A DNA stretch of 64,000 nucleotides from Nomascus leucogenys. Its lineage: Eukaryota > Chordata > Mammalia > Primates > Hylobatidae. Within the stretch, counting starts at the first letter, position 1. Every line of letters begins with the position of its first letter. The notes under the pieces are model-generated. The model had not been told where the DNA came from. It saw nothing but the letters and a program-made list of their open reading frames with translations, and made no database searches. The DNA is taken from assembly GCF_006542625.1 (NCBI RefSeq), contig NC_044398.1, positions 17,253,339 through 17,317,338 of the forward strand, in the 5' to 3' direction. The position numbers and the translations under genes were made by a program. Shown here piece after piece: positions 22,038 through 34,539 of the stretch.

Positions 22038-22264
22038 AGTAGGTTTCAGCAAAATTTTTCTATAAAGAGCCAGATACTAAATATTTTAAGGTTTGTTGGC
22101 CATATGGTCTCTGTCACAATTACTCAACTCTGCTTTTATGGTAAAAAAGCAGCCACAGACAGTAAGTAAACAAGTGGGTGTGACTGTGTTCTAATAAAAT
22201 ATTATTTATAACAACAGGTAGCCAGCCAGATTTGGTCCAAGGGCTGTAGTTTGCCCAATTCTGT
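22038..22264 (+). mobile_element. hAT-Charlie non-autonomous element
   Basis: 'taaagagccagatactaaat', 'ggccatatggtctctgtcac' and 'ctgtagtttgcccaattctg' match a MER58-like Charlie MITE of about 220 bp, close to full length. The family name is uncertain. Confidence 0.7.
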
Positions 22265-22523
22265 TATAGAATTTTGTTTCTCTGATTATCCATCAATTGA
22301 ACCTTGAAAGGTATGTAAGATTTCCATCTTTCAAAATAAAAAGTTGAATAAATGAACAAATGAATAAATAAATAAATATTAACCAACTTTTCCATAAAGA
22401 AGAGTTATTCATATTCTTATTCATCAGATCTTATTCATCAGATTTACTTCTTTTATATTGGGCTATATGATACTATATCTCTAATGAGACTTTTTTGCTT
22501 TAAATCCACTGTATTTTAATTTA
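22265..22523. other. AT-rich spacer, nothing recognised
   Basis: Contains a short (AAAT)n run near 22360-22378 and a 15-bp direct repeat of 'cagatcttattcatc' type near 22424-22446. No gene. Confidence 0.4.
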
Positions 22524-22613
22524 TTAATTTATAATTTTTATTGGTACATATTAGGTGTATATATTTATGGGGTACATGAGATATTTTGTTACAGGTAAAT
22601 AATGTCTAGTGAG
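22524..22613 (-). mobile_element. L1MA-type 3' terminus fragment
   Basis: 'tggtacatattaggtgtata' and 'atttatggggtacatgagat' are the reverse complement of the L1MA 3' UTR end. Confidence 0.6.
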
Positions 22614-23060
22614 GTGACTTTTGAACAGGGACTTGAAGGAAATAAAACAGCAACCTATATGGTTAGCTAACGGAAGAGGGCCTCAGGGAGAAGAAACAGT
22701 CAGCATAAGCTACTTGAAGAGAAAATTTGCTTGGCTTGTCTTAAAACTATTTTTAATAATTTCATTAAAGCAAAAAATTCTACATTATAGAACACCAAAT
22801 ATATAACTTATTTAGTTTAATATACAAATATATATCTCTTAAGAACACAACTCCAAAATGTAAATATTTAGATATCAAGTTAGGACGTAAATAGACTAAT
22901 CATTTAATGATACAACTCCAGGAAGCACATAGCCCTAAGACATGTTTGACACTGACATACTAAAAGTTGAAGATACTATTTATTATCCTGCCCAAATTAT
23001 TTAAATTATTTTAGCGTATGCTTGGTCCTGCCATGATTGTGAGAAGAGCACAGAGACATC
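22614..23060. other. AT-rich unique DNA
   Basis: No gene or RNA signal. The small frame at 22621-22806 has no recognisable content. Confidence 0.4.
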
Positions 23061-23152
23061 AAAGGATCTAGTTTCTTATCCTAACTCTACCACTAACTAG
23101 CCGTGTGACAAGTTTTTAATGGTAAACACAGGAGTTGAACTAGATAATGCCT
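23060..23152 (+). repeat. MIR fragment
   Basis: 'tctaccactaactagccgtg', then 'tgacaagtttttaatgg', matches the MIR core in sense orientation, diverged. Confidence 0.55.
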
Positions 23153-23172
23153 ACTCTTCCTATACTAACATT

Positions 23173-23619
23173 CAGCAATATCTGGATAAATTTTTGGGTA
23201 TCACAATGAGTAAAGGCCAGGGATGCTCTTAAAAACCTGCAATAGGCCGGGTGCAGTGGCTCACGCCTGTAATCCCAGCACTTTGGGAAGCTGAGGTGGA
23301 CGGATCACCTGAGGTCAGGAGTTCGATACCAGCCTAGCCAACATGGCGAAACCCTGTCTCTACTAAAAATATAAAAAAATTAGCCTAGCTGGGCGTGATG
23401 GCATGTTACTGTAATCCCAGCTCCTCGGGAAGCTGAGGCAAGAGAATCGCTTCAACTCGGGAGGCAGAAGTTGCAGTGAGCCGAGAGCACTCCACCCTGG
23501 ACAATAGAGCAAGACTCCGTTTCAAAAAAAAAAAAAAAAAAAACCTGCAATACAAAGGACATCTCCCACAATAATTATTCAACACTAAATGTCAATAGTG
23601 CCAAGGTTGAGAAACCCTG
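23173..23619 (-). mobile_element. hAT MITE (MER5A-like) split by an AluS
   Basis: 'ggataaatttttgggtatca' and 'ggccagggatgctct' precede the Alu; 'aaatgtcaatagtgccaagg' and 'ttgagaaaccctg' follow it. Together they give one MER5A-like element of about 150 bp. Confidence 0.7.
23245..23538 (+). mobile_element. AluS element, near full length
   Basis: Begins 'ggccgggtgcagtggctcac' and carries the S-type 'gatcacctgaggtcaggagt'. Target duplication AAAAACCTGCAATA at 23231-23244 and 23539-23552. About 13 bp are missing in the right monomer near 23485. Confidence 0.96.
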
Positions 23620-23789
23620 TACTAATGAAAAGGATTCTTCTCTACTTCATTGAAGGTGGTCAATGACTATCATATATTAATTAGGAATCCTTCTGGCTAA
23701 CAAAACCTGAAATAAATAGTAGTTTAATTTTCTGTAAACAAATTCATAAGGGTGGCTGCCAACAACAGAACAACTTCAAGAACTCATAG

Positions 23790-24102
23790 GCTAACCCCCA
23801 AAGTGATGATATTAGAAGGTGGGACCTTTTGGGAGGTGTTTAGTTCAGGAAGGTGGAACCCTTATGAATAGGATCAGTGCTCTTATAAAAGAGGCCAAGG
23901 GGAACCCATTTACCTTCTACCTTGAGAGAACAGAGCAAGAAGGCACTGTCTATGAGAAAGTGGGCCCTCACCAGCTGCCAAATATACCAGTGCCTTGATC
24001 TTCAACTTCCCAGACTCCAGAACTGTGAAAAATAAACTCCAATTGTTTATAAGCTACCTAGTTTGTGGCATTTTGTTACAGCAGATCAAACGGACTAAGA
24101 CA
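23790..24102 (+). mobile_element. MLT1-type MaLR LTR
   Basis: 'gatattagaaggtgggacct', 'gccttgatcttcaacttccc' and 'cagaactgtgaaaaataaac' are in the order of MLT1. The element ends 'cggactaagaca'. The 5' boundary is blurred and could be up to 50 bp earlier. Confidence 0.8.
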
Positions 24103-25555
24103 GGGAGAAAGCAGTAGTACTAGCCACATCTATGTCTTTTATCAGGAAAGCAAAATCTAACACCTTAGTGGACAGAACTACCTTCAAGGGAGGTCAGGAA
24201 AGTCACTTAACCCTCACTGCCTTCAAGGGAGGCTGGAATAGTAAACACTTAACTTCCTTAGACTTTATAGTGGAGTCTGGCAAAAGAGGAGGGGATTGAA
24301 AATTGGTCTTAGGTTAATCAGTTAATAGAGCCTACCTTATAGTCAATATCCTCTCACATGAATTAAGATGAATACTAAATAATAAATAAGTCCTCATCAA
24401 ACAGTTGATTTCTGGGATTTCCTCCTTGGTAGAGATGAAAGAATAGGTGCGTAAGGACTACAAATCTAATTCATACCCCTCACCGATGCTCTGTGGACAA
24501 CGTCATTTAAAAAGTGGTGCTTTCTTCTTTAATTGACCCACTGTTCACACATTCAGCTTTATGTTATGCTATGGTTAGATACTAAGTTAGGACGTAAACA
24601 AAAGAAACTAGTAAGCCAAGTATCCCTCTTTCAGAGCAGAGTGAGAGACAAACTAAAAAGCTATCAACCAGAGACTAACATCCTGAAAAATCCTGGAAAC
24701 CCTCTTAAGGGAACTCTTGGAAAAGTAGTTTAATTACAGAGAACAATCTCAATTGCTGCAGGAAAAGCCAATCCTAACTAACCTGCCAGGGCACTTCAGA
24801 GATATTACAGCCTTGATACAAGAAAGTCCATATACGTCAAAGCTCAAAGATATATGTTAGAGCCCATAGCTATGATGCCTTTTGAATCTTCTCAGAGCCA
24901 TCCAAGCAACTGGTATAAATTCAAGATTATTTGACTTACATTTAAAATGAAAAAGGCATGTTTGCATTCCAGTGCACAGATAAAAGTGCTCTCTTCCTCT
25001 AGGGATGAATATATCCTAACCAGTTTAACATATTTTAGTTTGGATTTCTGTTTGGTACAGTAACAATGTAGACCCTGCTAAACTTTATGTAAGCCCCAGT
25101 AGATGTAATATATTCAGATTTTCAAACAGACCTAAAAAGATTTAATCTCTGAGATTGCTCCTAAAAAGAAAACCTTCTGTACTAGAAAGTAGAATGTGTA
25201 TGTAGCAGCATTAGGGAGAAGAAAGAAGATGTATATTAAGGAGAGAATGAGAAGTCAACAATAGGAAAATTTGTCAGAATAAGTTAACAGTAGGGACTAG
25301 TTGAAATCTCCTAGGTCTTTTCAGTTTAGTATTTCCTTCTCTAGAGGGAAATTCTATGTAATTTTCTATGTAAATTTTCTGCTATAAACTTGAATTTCTC
25401 ATCCTAATACTTTCAAAATAAAATTTCTTTTACACTAACATTCAACAACTGATTTAAAGTACAGGGTCTGGAAATTTGGGGGTAAATTGTTTTAAATTTT
25501 TTGCAGGTTGCTGAATTCTGAGATGTTTTTGCTCTAACTATTCTTTCTCTATAAA
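24103..25555. other. Unique AT-rich DNA
   Basis: No repeat or gene is recognised. 'ccttcaagggagg' occurs twice about 50 bp apart (24181 and 24221), perhaps a small local duplication. Confidence 0.4.
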
Positions 25556-25825
25556 AAGAGCTTATTTTTAAAAATTTTTCATTGACACATAATAATTATA
25601 TATATTTATGGAGTACATAGTGATGTTTCAATGCATATAATGTATGGTGATCAGATCAGGGTAATTAGCATATCTATCATCTAAAACATTTGTCATTTCT
25701 TTGTGTTGGGAACATTCAGTTTCTTCCTTCTAGGAGTCTGAAACTACATAATATATTATTGTTAATTATAGACATCCTACAGTGCTAGAGAATACCAGAA
25801 CTTATTCCTCCTATCTTGTTGTAAC

Positions 25826-25968
25826 TTTTTTTTTAAGAGACAGTCTTGCTCTGTCACCCAGGCTGGAGTAGTGGTACAATCATAGCTCACTGCAGCCTTG
25901 AACTCCTGGGCTCAAGCCACCCCCACACTTCAGCCTCCCAAGTAACTGGGACTACAGGCACATGCCAC
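25826..25968 (-). mobile_element. AluJ/FLAM-like monomer
   Basis: 'gagacagtcttgctctgtca' and 'cccaggctggagtagtgg' read as a minus-strand left monomer with poly(T) at 25826. Old, diverged. Confidence 0.85.
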
Positions 25969-26089
25969 AAAACAAAGCTTCTAGCTTTAATTTTGTACCC
26001 TTTAACAAATCTCTATCACCTTCTTCCCCCTACCTTTCTCAGACCCTAGTGTCCTATGTTCTACTTTTTACTTTTTTTTGTTTTAATGT

Positions 26090-26535
26090 TTTGTAAAATT
26101 ATAGTGATATTTGTTCCAAACCTCAAACCGGGACACTTAATATAACAAAAGATTTTAAACATTTTGAGAATTTTAAAAATTTTAACTTGTTATTTTGAAA
26201 TAACTTTAGACTTACAAAAGAGTTGCCACAATGATACAGAGAGTTTCTGTACATCTATTACCCAGCTTTCTCAAATGTTAACATCACTAATGTTAACATC
26301 CTACATGACCAGGTATGGTTATCAAAACTAAGAAACGAATATTTGTATATAACACTATTAACAAATGCCAGACTTTATTAGAGTTCTACCATTCTTTTTT
26401 TAATGGATGTCCTTATTCTGTTTCAGGGTCCAATCATTTCACAAATATGAAACATTTTGTGGTCATGTTCTTTTGTCTCCTCAGATCTGTGACAGTCTCC
26501 GTCTTTCCTTTTCTTTCATAACTTTGATATGTTTG
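26090..26535. repeat. Unassigned dispersed-repeat-like block inside L1MA
   Basis: 'taactttagacttacaaaag', 'gagttgccacaatgatacag' and 'aatgttaacatcctacatga' are familiar from many genomic copies, but I cannot name the family. It separates two collinear parts of the L1MA. Confidence 0.45.
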
Positions 26536-26725
26536 GAACGTCCCTCATCCACGTATGACTGAGAACATGCAGTTTTTAACTGTCTGTTCCTGACTTATTT
26601 CACTTAACAATGTCCTCCAGTTCCAACCATGTTGCTGTGAATGACAGGATTTCCTTCTTTTTATGGCTGAATAGTGTTAATAGAATACATACACAATGGT
26701 GTATATATATCACATTTTTATTTAA

Positions 26726-27149
26726 TAGATCATTTTATGCCGTTTAGAATTTATTTAGTTGCTATCATAATAAGTAACATATAAGGGCAATTCCATTGAA
26801 TCATTTTGGACTTTGGCTAGGTAACTGAACAATCATGAGATACATGTCAAATAATGGGCACTTGATACATTTCTGTTGCCATTTGTTATTTTCAATTGTC
26901 ATTTGTCTACTTTGACAAATGCAGAGCTTCTTCACTGTATTTATGTACCTAACTGCATCAACCATTTAAAAGGTATCTAAAAATCTACGTCTAGGAATTC
27001 TAAATATAAGATTTGACCTTTTGTGGAAAATACTACATATGTCTTAAAATATTTGTCTGTTTAAAACATAATATTACATTATTATAAAGTTGCCATGAGC
27101 ATAATTCTGTCTTTTATTTTTTAATACTCATCCAAAGACTACATTGTAT
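26726..27149. other. Unique AT-rich DNA
   Basis: Nothing recognised. Confidence 0.4.
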
Positions 27150-27360
27150 AGTGAAAATAGCATAGAAGTAGGAGTCAGGATGCCTGTGTTTCAGCTCTAG
27201 TCCCCAGTTTTGACAAGTAAAATCCTTAAGCCGCAGATTCAGCTACAAAACGAAGGTGATATAACTTCCTTGCCTAGTTCACAGGGCAACTATGATCATT
27301 ACATGCTATGATCCTTATGAAAGTGTTTACAAATTGAAAGGCATTATAGAAAGATATTAT
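27150..27360 (+). repeat. MIR element
   Basis: 'gtgaaaatagcatagaagta', 'ggagtcaggatgcctgtgtt' and 'agtgtttacaaattgaaagg' follow MIR order over about 200 bp, strongly diverged. Confidence 0.65.
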
Positions 27361-28660
27361 TAATATAGCTAAATATAAACAAGAATATGGCATATAACCC
27401 TTGGTGGGGAAAATGGACTAAAAATATATTTAGAAAGTATCATGCGAACATGAACATCACATTGCTTTTCCCAAAGGTAAAGCAAACAAGTTTATACTTT
27501 AAAGGCTCTTGGTAATTTTTTAAATAGGATCAATAGGTGACAGGTCCACACTTAATACAAGCCATCTGATCCAGAATAGGAAACCCAAGACTTTAGAGTA
27601 CAATGAGGTGAAAATCCTAAACCACGAGTAGAGCACAGAATTAGTCTGGAGAGCAAACATAACACTTACAGTAGGGGCATTATGCCTATTATCAAACTAA
27701 TCTAATTTCTATGTAAGGCAATGTTCTTTTGTATTTTGCTGAGGATGAAATAAGAGGAATCTGAGAGGTCTTAGAAACTAATTTTTGAAAGATATTTTCA
27801 TTCAAAATGGATCAGATAAAGTTCTAAAGTCTAAGAAAATCTAAGGTACAATGTGAGCAATATGAAATTTTTCATTCCACTTAGAAATTCTGAAAAGAGA
27901 GAACATACTATAACTAATGAAATTGGAATGAAAATTCAAGTAAAACCTTTTCATGAAAGATTATTCAATAAATAAAAGAATATGCCTGGAGATTAACTGT
28001 AATCTTCCAAGAGGCATAGCTGCATAGGTGGCTCCTTTCATGGGCTGTGCATAAAAGTTAATTCAACAAATATGCATTGAGTTAGTACCTAAAATATCAT
28101 AGGTAATAGGGAGGAAAGAGTATGTGACATGACCCGTACTCATGAAAGACTAAAGGATCAATATCTTTTACAACTAAGAGAAAGTTTGATATACTCAACT
28201 GTCTAAATGAATGCTACATATGCTATATCCACAGATGCTTCCACATTTGCCAATGAGTAATAAGGGCAAATGGGGAAGATGAAAACAGTAGTAATACAAA
28301 AGAAGGGTTTCATGAAGAAGTGGAGGCCAGAGACTGGTCTTAGAGAATTGATATGAGTAAGGGAGAAAGCAACTACTATAAATGGAGCAAATTCCTTATT
28401 TGCAATCTTGAAAGGAAATCTCTAAGAAGTTACTTTTGACTTCATTTTTCTTTTTCACTTTGTAAGTTTTCAGTGTCTAAAATAGGTTAGCAGAGGGCAC
28501 TAAGAGAAATACAATACCAAGAATTAGAATCCTAAAACCTCAAGGGCTTCAGGTACCATATAACAAAGCTATACCTTGAACGCAAGCTCATCTGAGTTCA
28601 AGTGGGCCCATTTGTTTCTTACTATATATATATTTATACATTTATGTGTATATGCCTCCC
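27361..28660. other. Unique DNA with a possible L2 end
   Basis: 'ttcaacaaatatgcattgag' near 28062 resembles a reverse-strand L2 3' end; support is weak. A short TA-rich run lies near 28622-28655. No coding potential. Confidence 0.35.
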
Positions 28661-29057
28661 TGTGTTAGTCCATTTGCATTGTTATAAAGGAAATAACCTG
28701 AGGCTGGGTAATTTATAAAGAAAAGAGGTTTATTTGACTCATGGTTTATTTGGCTCATTCTGCAGGGCTTCTGGTGAGGCCCAGGAAGCTTTTACCAATA
28801 GCAGAAGGTAAAGTGGGAGCCAGCATATCACATGATGAAAGTGGGAACAAGAGAAAGGAGGGGGTGCCAGGCTTTCTTAAACAGTCAGATTTCACGTAAA
28901 CTCATACAGTAAACATTCATTACCACAAAGACTGTATCAAGCCATTCATGAGCGATCAGTCCCCATGATCCAAACCCTACCACTAGGCCCACTTCCAACA
29001 CTGAAGGTCACATTTCAACATGGGATTTTGAAGGGGCAAAACATCCAAACTATATCA
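28661..29057 (-). mobile_element. MST/MLT-type MaLR solo LTR
   Basis: The plus strand starts 'tgtgttagtccatttgcatt', includes 'ggctgggtaatttataaaga' and ends 'actatatca'. The 5-bp target duplication is ctccc / ctcca. About 397 bp. Confidence 0.9.
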
Positions 29058-29190
29058 CTCCATAAGTTGTAGTGCAGTGTTTATCAAAAGGAATGACTTC
29101 ATGTAAGTCTTGGAATTGTATTTATAACTTAGTTTTAATGTTACATATTATACATATTATATAATCTCTATTAATAAATTCTCATTAAAA

Positions 29191-29326
29191 ATTAACCCTG
29201 GCTTAGAAAATAAATCAAGAAAGCTGGTCTGATATTAGGTGGAACATAATTTCCTCAGTAGTCTGAAGGAAAAAGTTAAAAAACAACTACAGATTATTTT
29301 TACTTCTATGTTACCTACATCAAAGA
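29191..29326 (+). repeat. Left arm of a 136-bp inverted repeat
   Basis: Its reverse complement recurs at 29983-30118 with a single mismatch by eye (gtctgat against gtttgat). The sequence is not a repeat family I know. Confidence 0.9.
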
Positions 29327-29459
29327 ACAAAAAACATAATTGTTAATGTACTAGGTGATTTGTTTAAAATAAATTTCTAAACAGGAAGTATAATGTTCTC
29401 ATTCATCTATTTATTCATTTATTCAACAGGAAGATGAAAAAGCCACGGGACCTTCCCTG

Positions 29460-29665
29460 TGGCAAGCAATGTGAACAAGGCATTACATGCATTATGCTAT
29501 TTAATCTTCACAACAGTCGTGGTAAGAAAGTATTGCCATACCCATCTTACAGCTGAGGAAACTAAAGCTCAGAAAGATTAGAATATACCAGTAAGTAGTG
29601 GAGTTGGGACTTGAACTCATTTGCCTAGCTGCATATTAAGATTCTCACCACTACATAATGCAGTC
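29460..29665 (-). repeat. MIR element
   Basis: 'acagctgaggaaactaaagc', 'tcagaaagattagaatatac' and 'gttgggacttgaactca' are the reverse-strand MIR core. It lies in the spacer of the inverted repeat. Confidence 0.75.
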
Positions 29666-29874
29666 TCACAACAAGTACTAACTTATCATTTATGTAGTAC
29701 CAAAGACCAACTTAAAATATAGTGTAGACTCAGAATCACAACTAGAATGTGGTCCTTGATTTTTAAGGTGTTTACACTCCACTTTACCTCACTAACCTAA
29801 CTAGAGCTATGCTAGGCATATCTTGGAGTTCAATGATTAGTTAACAATAAATTTAAATATAGAATGAGTCAGTA

Positions 29875-29945
29875 GATATATATTGAGTTTCTATTATATG
29901 GCAGCTGCATGCAAAACATTGTATATGATGAATAAGGTGAAAATA
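29875..29945 (-). repeat. Possible L2 3' end
   Basis: 'atatattgagtttctattat' and 'atggcagctgcatgcaaaac' resemble the L2 terminal region. Weak. Confidence 0.4.
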
Positions 29946-29982
29946 ACCCACTTCTAACATTAAACAGTGACGTTGATTAGAA

Positions 29983-30118
29983 TCTTTGATGTAGGTAACA
30001 TAGAAGTAAAAATAATCTGTAGTTGTTTTTTAACTTTTTCCTTCAGACTACTGAGGAAATTATGTTCCACCTAATATCAAACCAGCTTTCTTGATTTATT
30101 TTCTAAGCCAGGGTTAAT
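29983..30118 (-). repeat. Right arm of the 136-bp inverted repeat
   Basis: Begins 'tctttgatgtaggtaacata' and ends 'gccagggttaat'; reverse complement of 29191-29326. Arms are separated by 656 bp. Confidence 0.9.
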
Positions 30119-31033
30119 GCTCTTATACTAAGGGCCACTAACAGATTCCTTACCATTTACACCATTAGATTGTATAGCATTAAGATAAATCTACACTAGC
30201 GTGAGAAACATTACTGTTTTGCTCCTTATCATTACTTATATATGTATATATCACCTTGTGCCAGAAAGGATATAAAGCATTTTATAAGGATACATAAAAT
30301 ACAAATTAGCATAAATTTAAAATTGATTAAAAAAAATAAAGGTAAAGACAAAGTAAGGTCGCTATACATCACTGTGGTGGCCACAAATTTGGCTCCTTTC
30401 TTTCTAGCAACCTACCTGAAATAAGAAAACTTATCACTTATTGAATTTACAACTCCAAAGGTATTTTTCTCATTGCTTCAGGAATATATGATATCCTTGG
30501 AATTAAGATGTTTTAATTTCTCCAAACCTCTTTTGAAAATATGTGACCTAATAAACAACTATTTTCAAGCTTCATCCACTAAATATATACATTATCTTCA
30601 TAGACATGGTTTTTCTTGTTCCAGGAATAAAAGAAAAGGTACTGAGTTATATGTTTGCATTCTTCTAGATTCCCACTACTTACACACACCCCACTCACTA
30701 AAATAACAGATTCTTGTTTGTTTGATAAATTCCCAGGTCTTCTTCCATTGTGCAGGCTCAAAGTTCCAGGGGAGCAGAAAACTGAAACAGGTCCCTAAGA
30801 CTAGGTGGAACTGTTTAATAAAACTCTGAGCCAGTGAAGAAAGGGAAGAAACATAGGAAGCCCGTATGACTCAGTTTAGAGAAAAAGCTTTCTGAGAGCT
30901 TAGAAATAGAGCATGGAATGAGAGGAAGAAATTAGGCAGCTGCTACATATAGGAGATTGTAAAAATGAGAGAATGAGGAAAAAATATTTAAGAAAGCCTT
31001 ACTGAGTATTATGCAATTATTCCCCTTTGCCTA
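30119..31033. other. Unique DNA
   Basis: No gene or repeat recognised. The small frames at 30242-30424 and 30473-30706 have no family resemblance. Confidence 0.4.
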
Positions 31034-31228
31034 TTTGATAAGAAAAAGTGGTAAAGATTTGAATTTCTTTTCAATTATTTTTGATGCTACTTTGTTGCTT
31101 CTTTCAATGTGAATGCCACCAAAAAAGGCTTATTTTGATAAGAAAAAGTGGTAAAGATTTGAATTGCTTTTCAGTTATTTTACATGCTACTTTGTTGCTT
31201 CTTTCAATGTGAATGCTACCAAAAAAGG
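31034..31228 (+). repeat. 100-bp tandem duplication, two copies
   Basis: The unit starting 'tttgataagaaaaagtgg' at 31034 recurs at 31134. Over about 95 aligned bases I count five mismatches, for example gaatttc/gaattgc and gccacc/gctacc. No third copy. Confidence 0.95.
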
Positions 31229-34200
31229 GACATGAGATGGCTTGCTTTATGCAGCTTATAGTCTAATGACCTCAGTATAGAATAATGGCATCCCAGGGCC
31301 TCCTGTGGCTCCAGCCATCTGCACACTTGTGGTTGACCAGGGACTTCTCCTTCTGTCCAGAATTCACTTATGCAAGAATGGGACTTTTTAATTTTTTCAA
31401 ACCTCAGAAGTTTTCTTTCAGAAACTAGAAAAAGCATAATAAGGAAACTTGAACCAAAAAGAACACTTCTACCTAACATAGTTTTTGAGGTGCCCCAATC
31501 TCTATTGAGACCCAGAATCTTTCAGTGATCATACATTCATCAAAGTAATGGTTTTCAGCCTTCTTCACAAACTCTAATAGAATAAAGTTTGCACCATTGT
31601 TACCTTTGATTGTAAAAATATCTATATGTGTACAGTTAAAAACACTAGTTTAAAGGAAGAACGAATCATATATAGGAGAATTACCCAACTCTTCACCCTT
31701 TTTTTTCTCTTCCCCACTTCATTCTCCTAAACCAAGGCTGCACGTGAAACTTGAGCATTGTGAACACAAAGCAACAGCACCATCAGAGCAGGATAGCTGT
31801 GTCCAGGAACTACATTCCTACAGAGGGTTTGGCAGCCAATGTGGTCCCACAGTGCCTGGTGGGGATATACCCTGAAGGATCTCAAAAAAAAAAAAAAACC
31901 TGGGGAGTGTTGGAGGACAGCAGAAGTTTCACAGTCATGCAAGTGGAAGCTACCAGCCTGTGCACAGGAGCTTTAATATCAATGTGACCTCCTGGGAGCA
32001 TACAGTGCAGTAAAGGGACATTTAAATAATATACAAAATGGAAATACCATCACCTTATCTGCTTATGTCTCTACACTGTTTTGAGCATCTAAAAATGAAA
32101 TGCATAAAAAGGCACTCAGAAACTATAATGTACAATATAAGTATATGGCAATATTCTAACTTCCAAATAAAATTTACTCAGAAATTAGGTATAGGGTGAG
32201 ACCTGATTCTGAATTCTTTACATTGCCATGCACCATAGGGAATGTGCTTCTAAAAATATGCAATAACTTATTTGGACAGTCTGACGAAAGCATAGGGAGT
32301 TCTTACTTTTTATAATTACACATTGAATTTCCTCTCGTTTATTTACGTTCAGTCCTGTTTTCAACTACTTGGAATTCTTCTGAGCATAAATTTTTCTTTG
32401 TACAGACCTTACATGACTCACAGGTCTCAGGCTACTCACCCCCTCCATGTCCATCTCCTTCTGCCCCTCTAACATACCACATACCACCCTTCCTACCCTC
32501 TCTTCGGATGGTAAAATGGGCCTTTCTCACATTCTTTTACTTGAGATCTGACTTCAACACTTGTTTGAACTGAGTTGAAAGCCTTCATTAAACATCAGCA
32601 GAAAAAAAGACTGTGACAATAGATCCTAGGGGGAAGTGAACAAAAGGGAAAGAAAAACAGAGCACTGAGGAAGATCATCTTAAAGGAAAAAGATAGAAAA
32701 AAGTCTTATACTTTAATCCCAATGGCCTTTGTATGTTTTGAGAATAGTGCCAGAACATGAAAAATGAGGGGTTTCATTTACTTATGACTGAAATACTCAG
32801 AATGATAAAGGTAGAAAATAGTGTCTGTCAATTAATGATTACATGACTGATAATTACCTTAAGAAAGCTGGCCATGCACATTAACATGAGTTCCACATAA
32901 TGTTAATAACAAAGCAAACCACAAGTTCCTTTTTGGTTAATTCAAGTCTGATCAAAAGCATATGAAAGCATGTACAATTCTCAAAAAAGTTAATTATTTG
33001 TTCAGACCTCATTCCAAAACCTCCGTCCTACCTTCCTATCCTTCTTTAAATCATCTAAAGTTCTGATCTGTAACAAAAAGCCCGTTAGTTAAATCAGCAT
33101 GGGAAGTGGGCAGTGCTGTAAAACAGCAGCTGACATCAGTATTGTAAAATACATAAAATCTTTAATAAAATGAAATATAGTACAGACAGCTATAAGAGGC
33201 ATGCTTGCTTTGAAATACCCCTTAAGAATCTTAGCACTACACAGTACCTGCCACAGAGTTAACCTTTTTACAAAGAAAGAGTAGTTCTCCAAAATCTTAA
33301 AACATTTCTGCACAATACTGGCTAAGGTCATTCTGATCCAGTATGACCCAGCCAGATATTGCATTATAATACCTATATTAGAATGACAATTCTCATCTCC
33401 AGGATGTTAGTAAAATACCAATCTGATTACTAATTCAAACAAAAATATAGGGAGGGAGCATCAAGTATCCATAAAAATTGTTTACAGCAACTGTAGTTAT
33501 TCAGGTCATTTTTACAGAAAGCCTATCCCCTGGGCCGATGTATTTGTGGCATTTTTTTTTTGTTACTACATAGCTCAAAAATGCCTTTCATGCTCAGCAG
33601 GCACATCATAGGCAAAGAACTGATAAATTGAAAAGCTATCATAAGAATATAAATCAAAAATTCTATAAAATTTGGCTTATATGCCCAAAGATGTCAAAAA
33701 CATGATATACTATATCAGTTATTCACCATCAACAAAAAGAAACATTGAAAGCATCATATTTTAATCCTGATTTTTACACTTGCAGATTTTCCCCCACCAA
33801 ATTTATCTTAAATAATTCTTAAGTACACTTTCTCCTCAAATATATTTTACTGGCTTTCCCTTAAACATGAAAAATTATAGCAGTTTCTCTACACATCTAA
33901 TCAACTCATTTCAGTAAAAACCATAACCAATTAAAATTTATTCCCAAAAAAAGGAATCTAATTCCTAACCATAGGCTAATGATGCTTAAAAGAATTGCTT
34001 TGCAGCTTGACCAGCAGATGGGACATCACTTTAGACTGCAACACAAGGAGAAACTGATTAGAAAAAACTAAGAGACTTTCTGTTAGGAGAAAAACTGTAA
34101 GGGACGCCACAGGAAGGAGCCATTTATAATCATTTTCTCCTCCACATAATTTAAAGCTGTGGGCCAGGAGCCAAATGATAGCAAGGAACACACCTCCCAC

Positions 34201-34535
34201 CAAGCAAGAATTAAGATAACCAGCTCTAATATAAGCAACACAAAACTAATTATTCTCATAAATTCCCTTCACAGCGTTAACACAAAACATCAACACTATG
34301 GTGCTGACAGCAGCAGGCAGGGAAGTGGTAGAAAATTTAGATCCAGCACTTTCCTTTAAACTTAGATTAGTACATCATAGCAATATCTATATTGGAAAAG
34401 TACAAACAGAACTAGACAGAAGCACAATGGAACAAATTTCAGAATGTGAATAGTAGGAAACATTTTCAGATTATAACAACATATATTCTAAATGATGACA
34501 TTACATAACAACAATAGTTAAGATTTTTGAAGATG
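31229..34535. other. Long single-copy stretch, no gene supported
   Basis: This is the largest repeat-poor part of the window. I found no confident transposon and no reading frame with recognisable content. An A-run at about 31886-31900 lies within a somewhat GC-richer patch (31730-32000). A poly(T)-type run is at 33552-33561. Conserved non-coding elements cannot be excluded from sequence alone. Confidence 0.4.
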
Positions 34536-34539
34536 TCCA

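Larger units (their letters stand above)
25560..26725 (-). mobile_element. L1MA 3' region, interrupted
   Basis: The minus-strand L1MA 3' UTR is at 25560-26090 ('atggagtacatagtgatgtt', 'ttctttgtgttgggaacatt'). The ORF2 end resumes at 26535-26725 ('gactgagaacatgcag', 'tcacttaacaatgtcctcca'). Two insertions split it: an Alu monomer at 25826-25968 and an unassigned block at about 26090-26535. Confidence 0.72.

Noticed and set aside
31730..32000. Processed pseudogene ending in the A-run near 31886
   Set aside because: The A-run is internal, no target duplication brackets it, and I recognise no parent gene.
33001..33090. Possible exon on the minus strand ('ctttttgttacag' followed by an open 36 bp and gtagga)
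   Set aside because: A polypyrimidine-AG and a GT at this spacing are expected by chance in AT-rich DNA; no neighbouring exon or homology.
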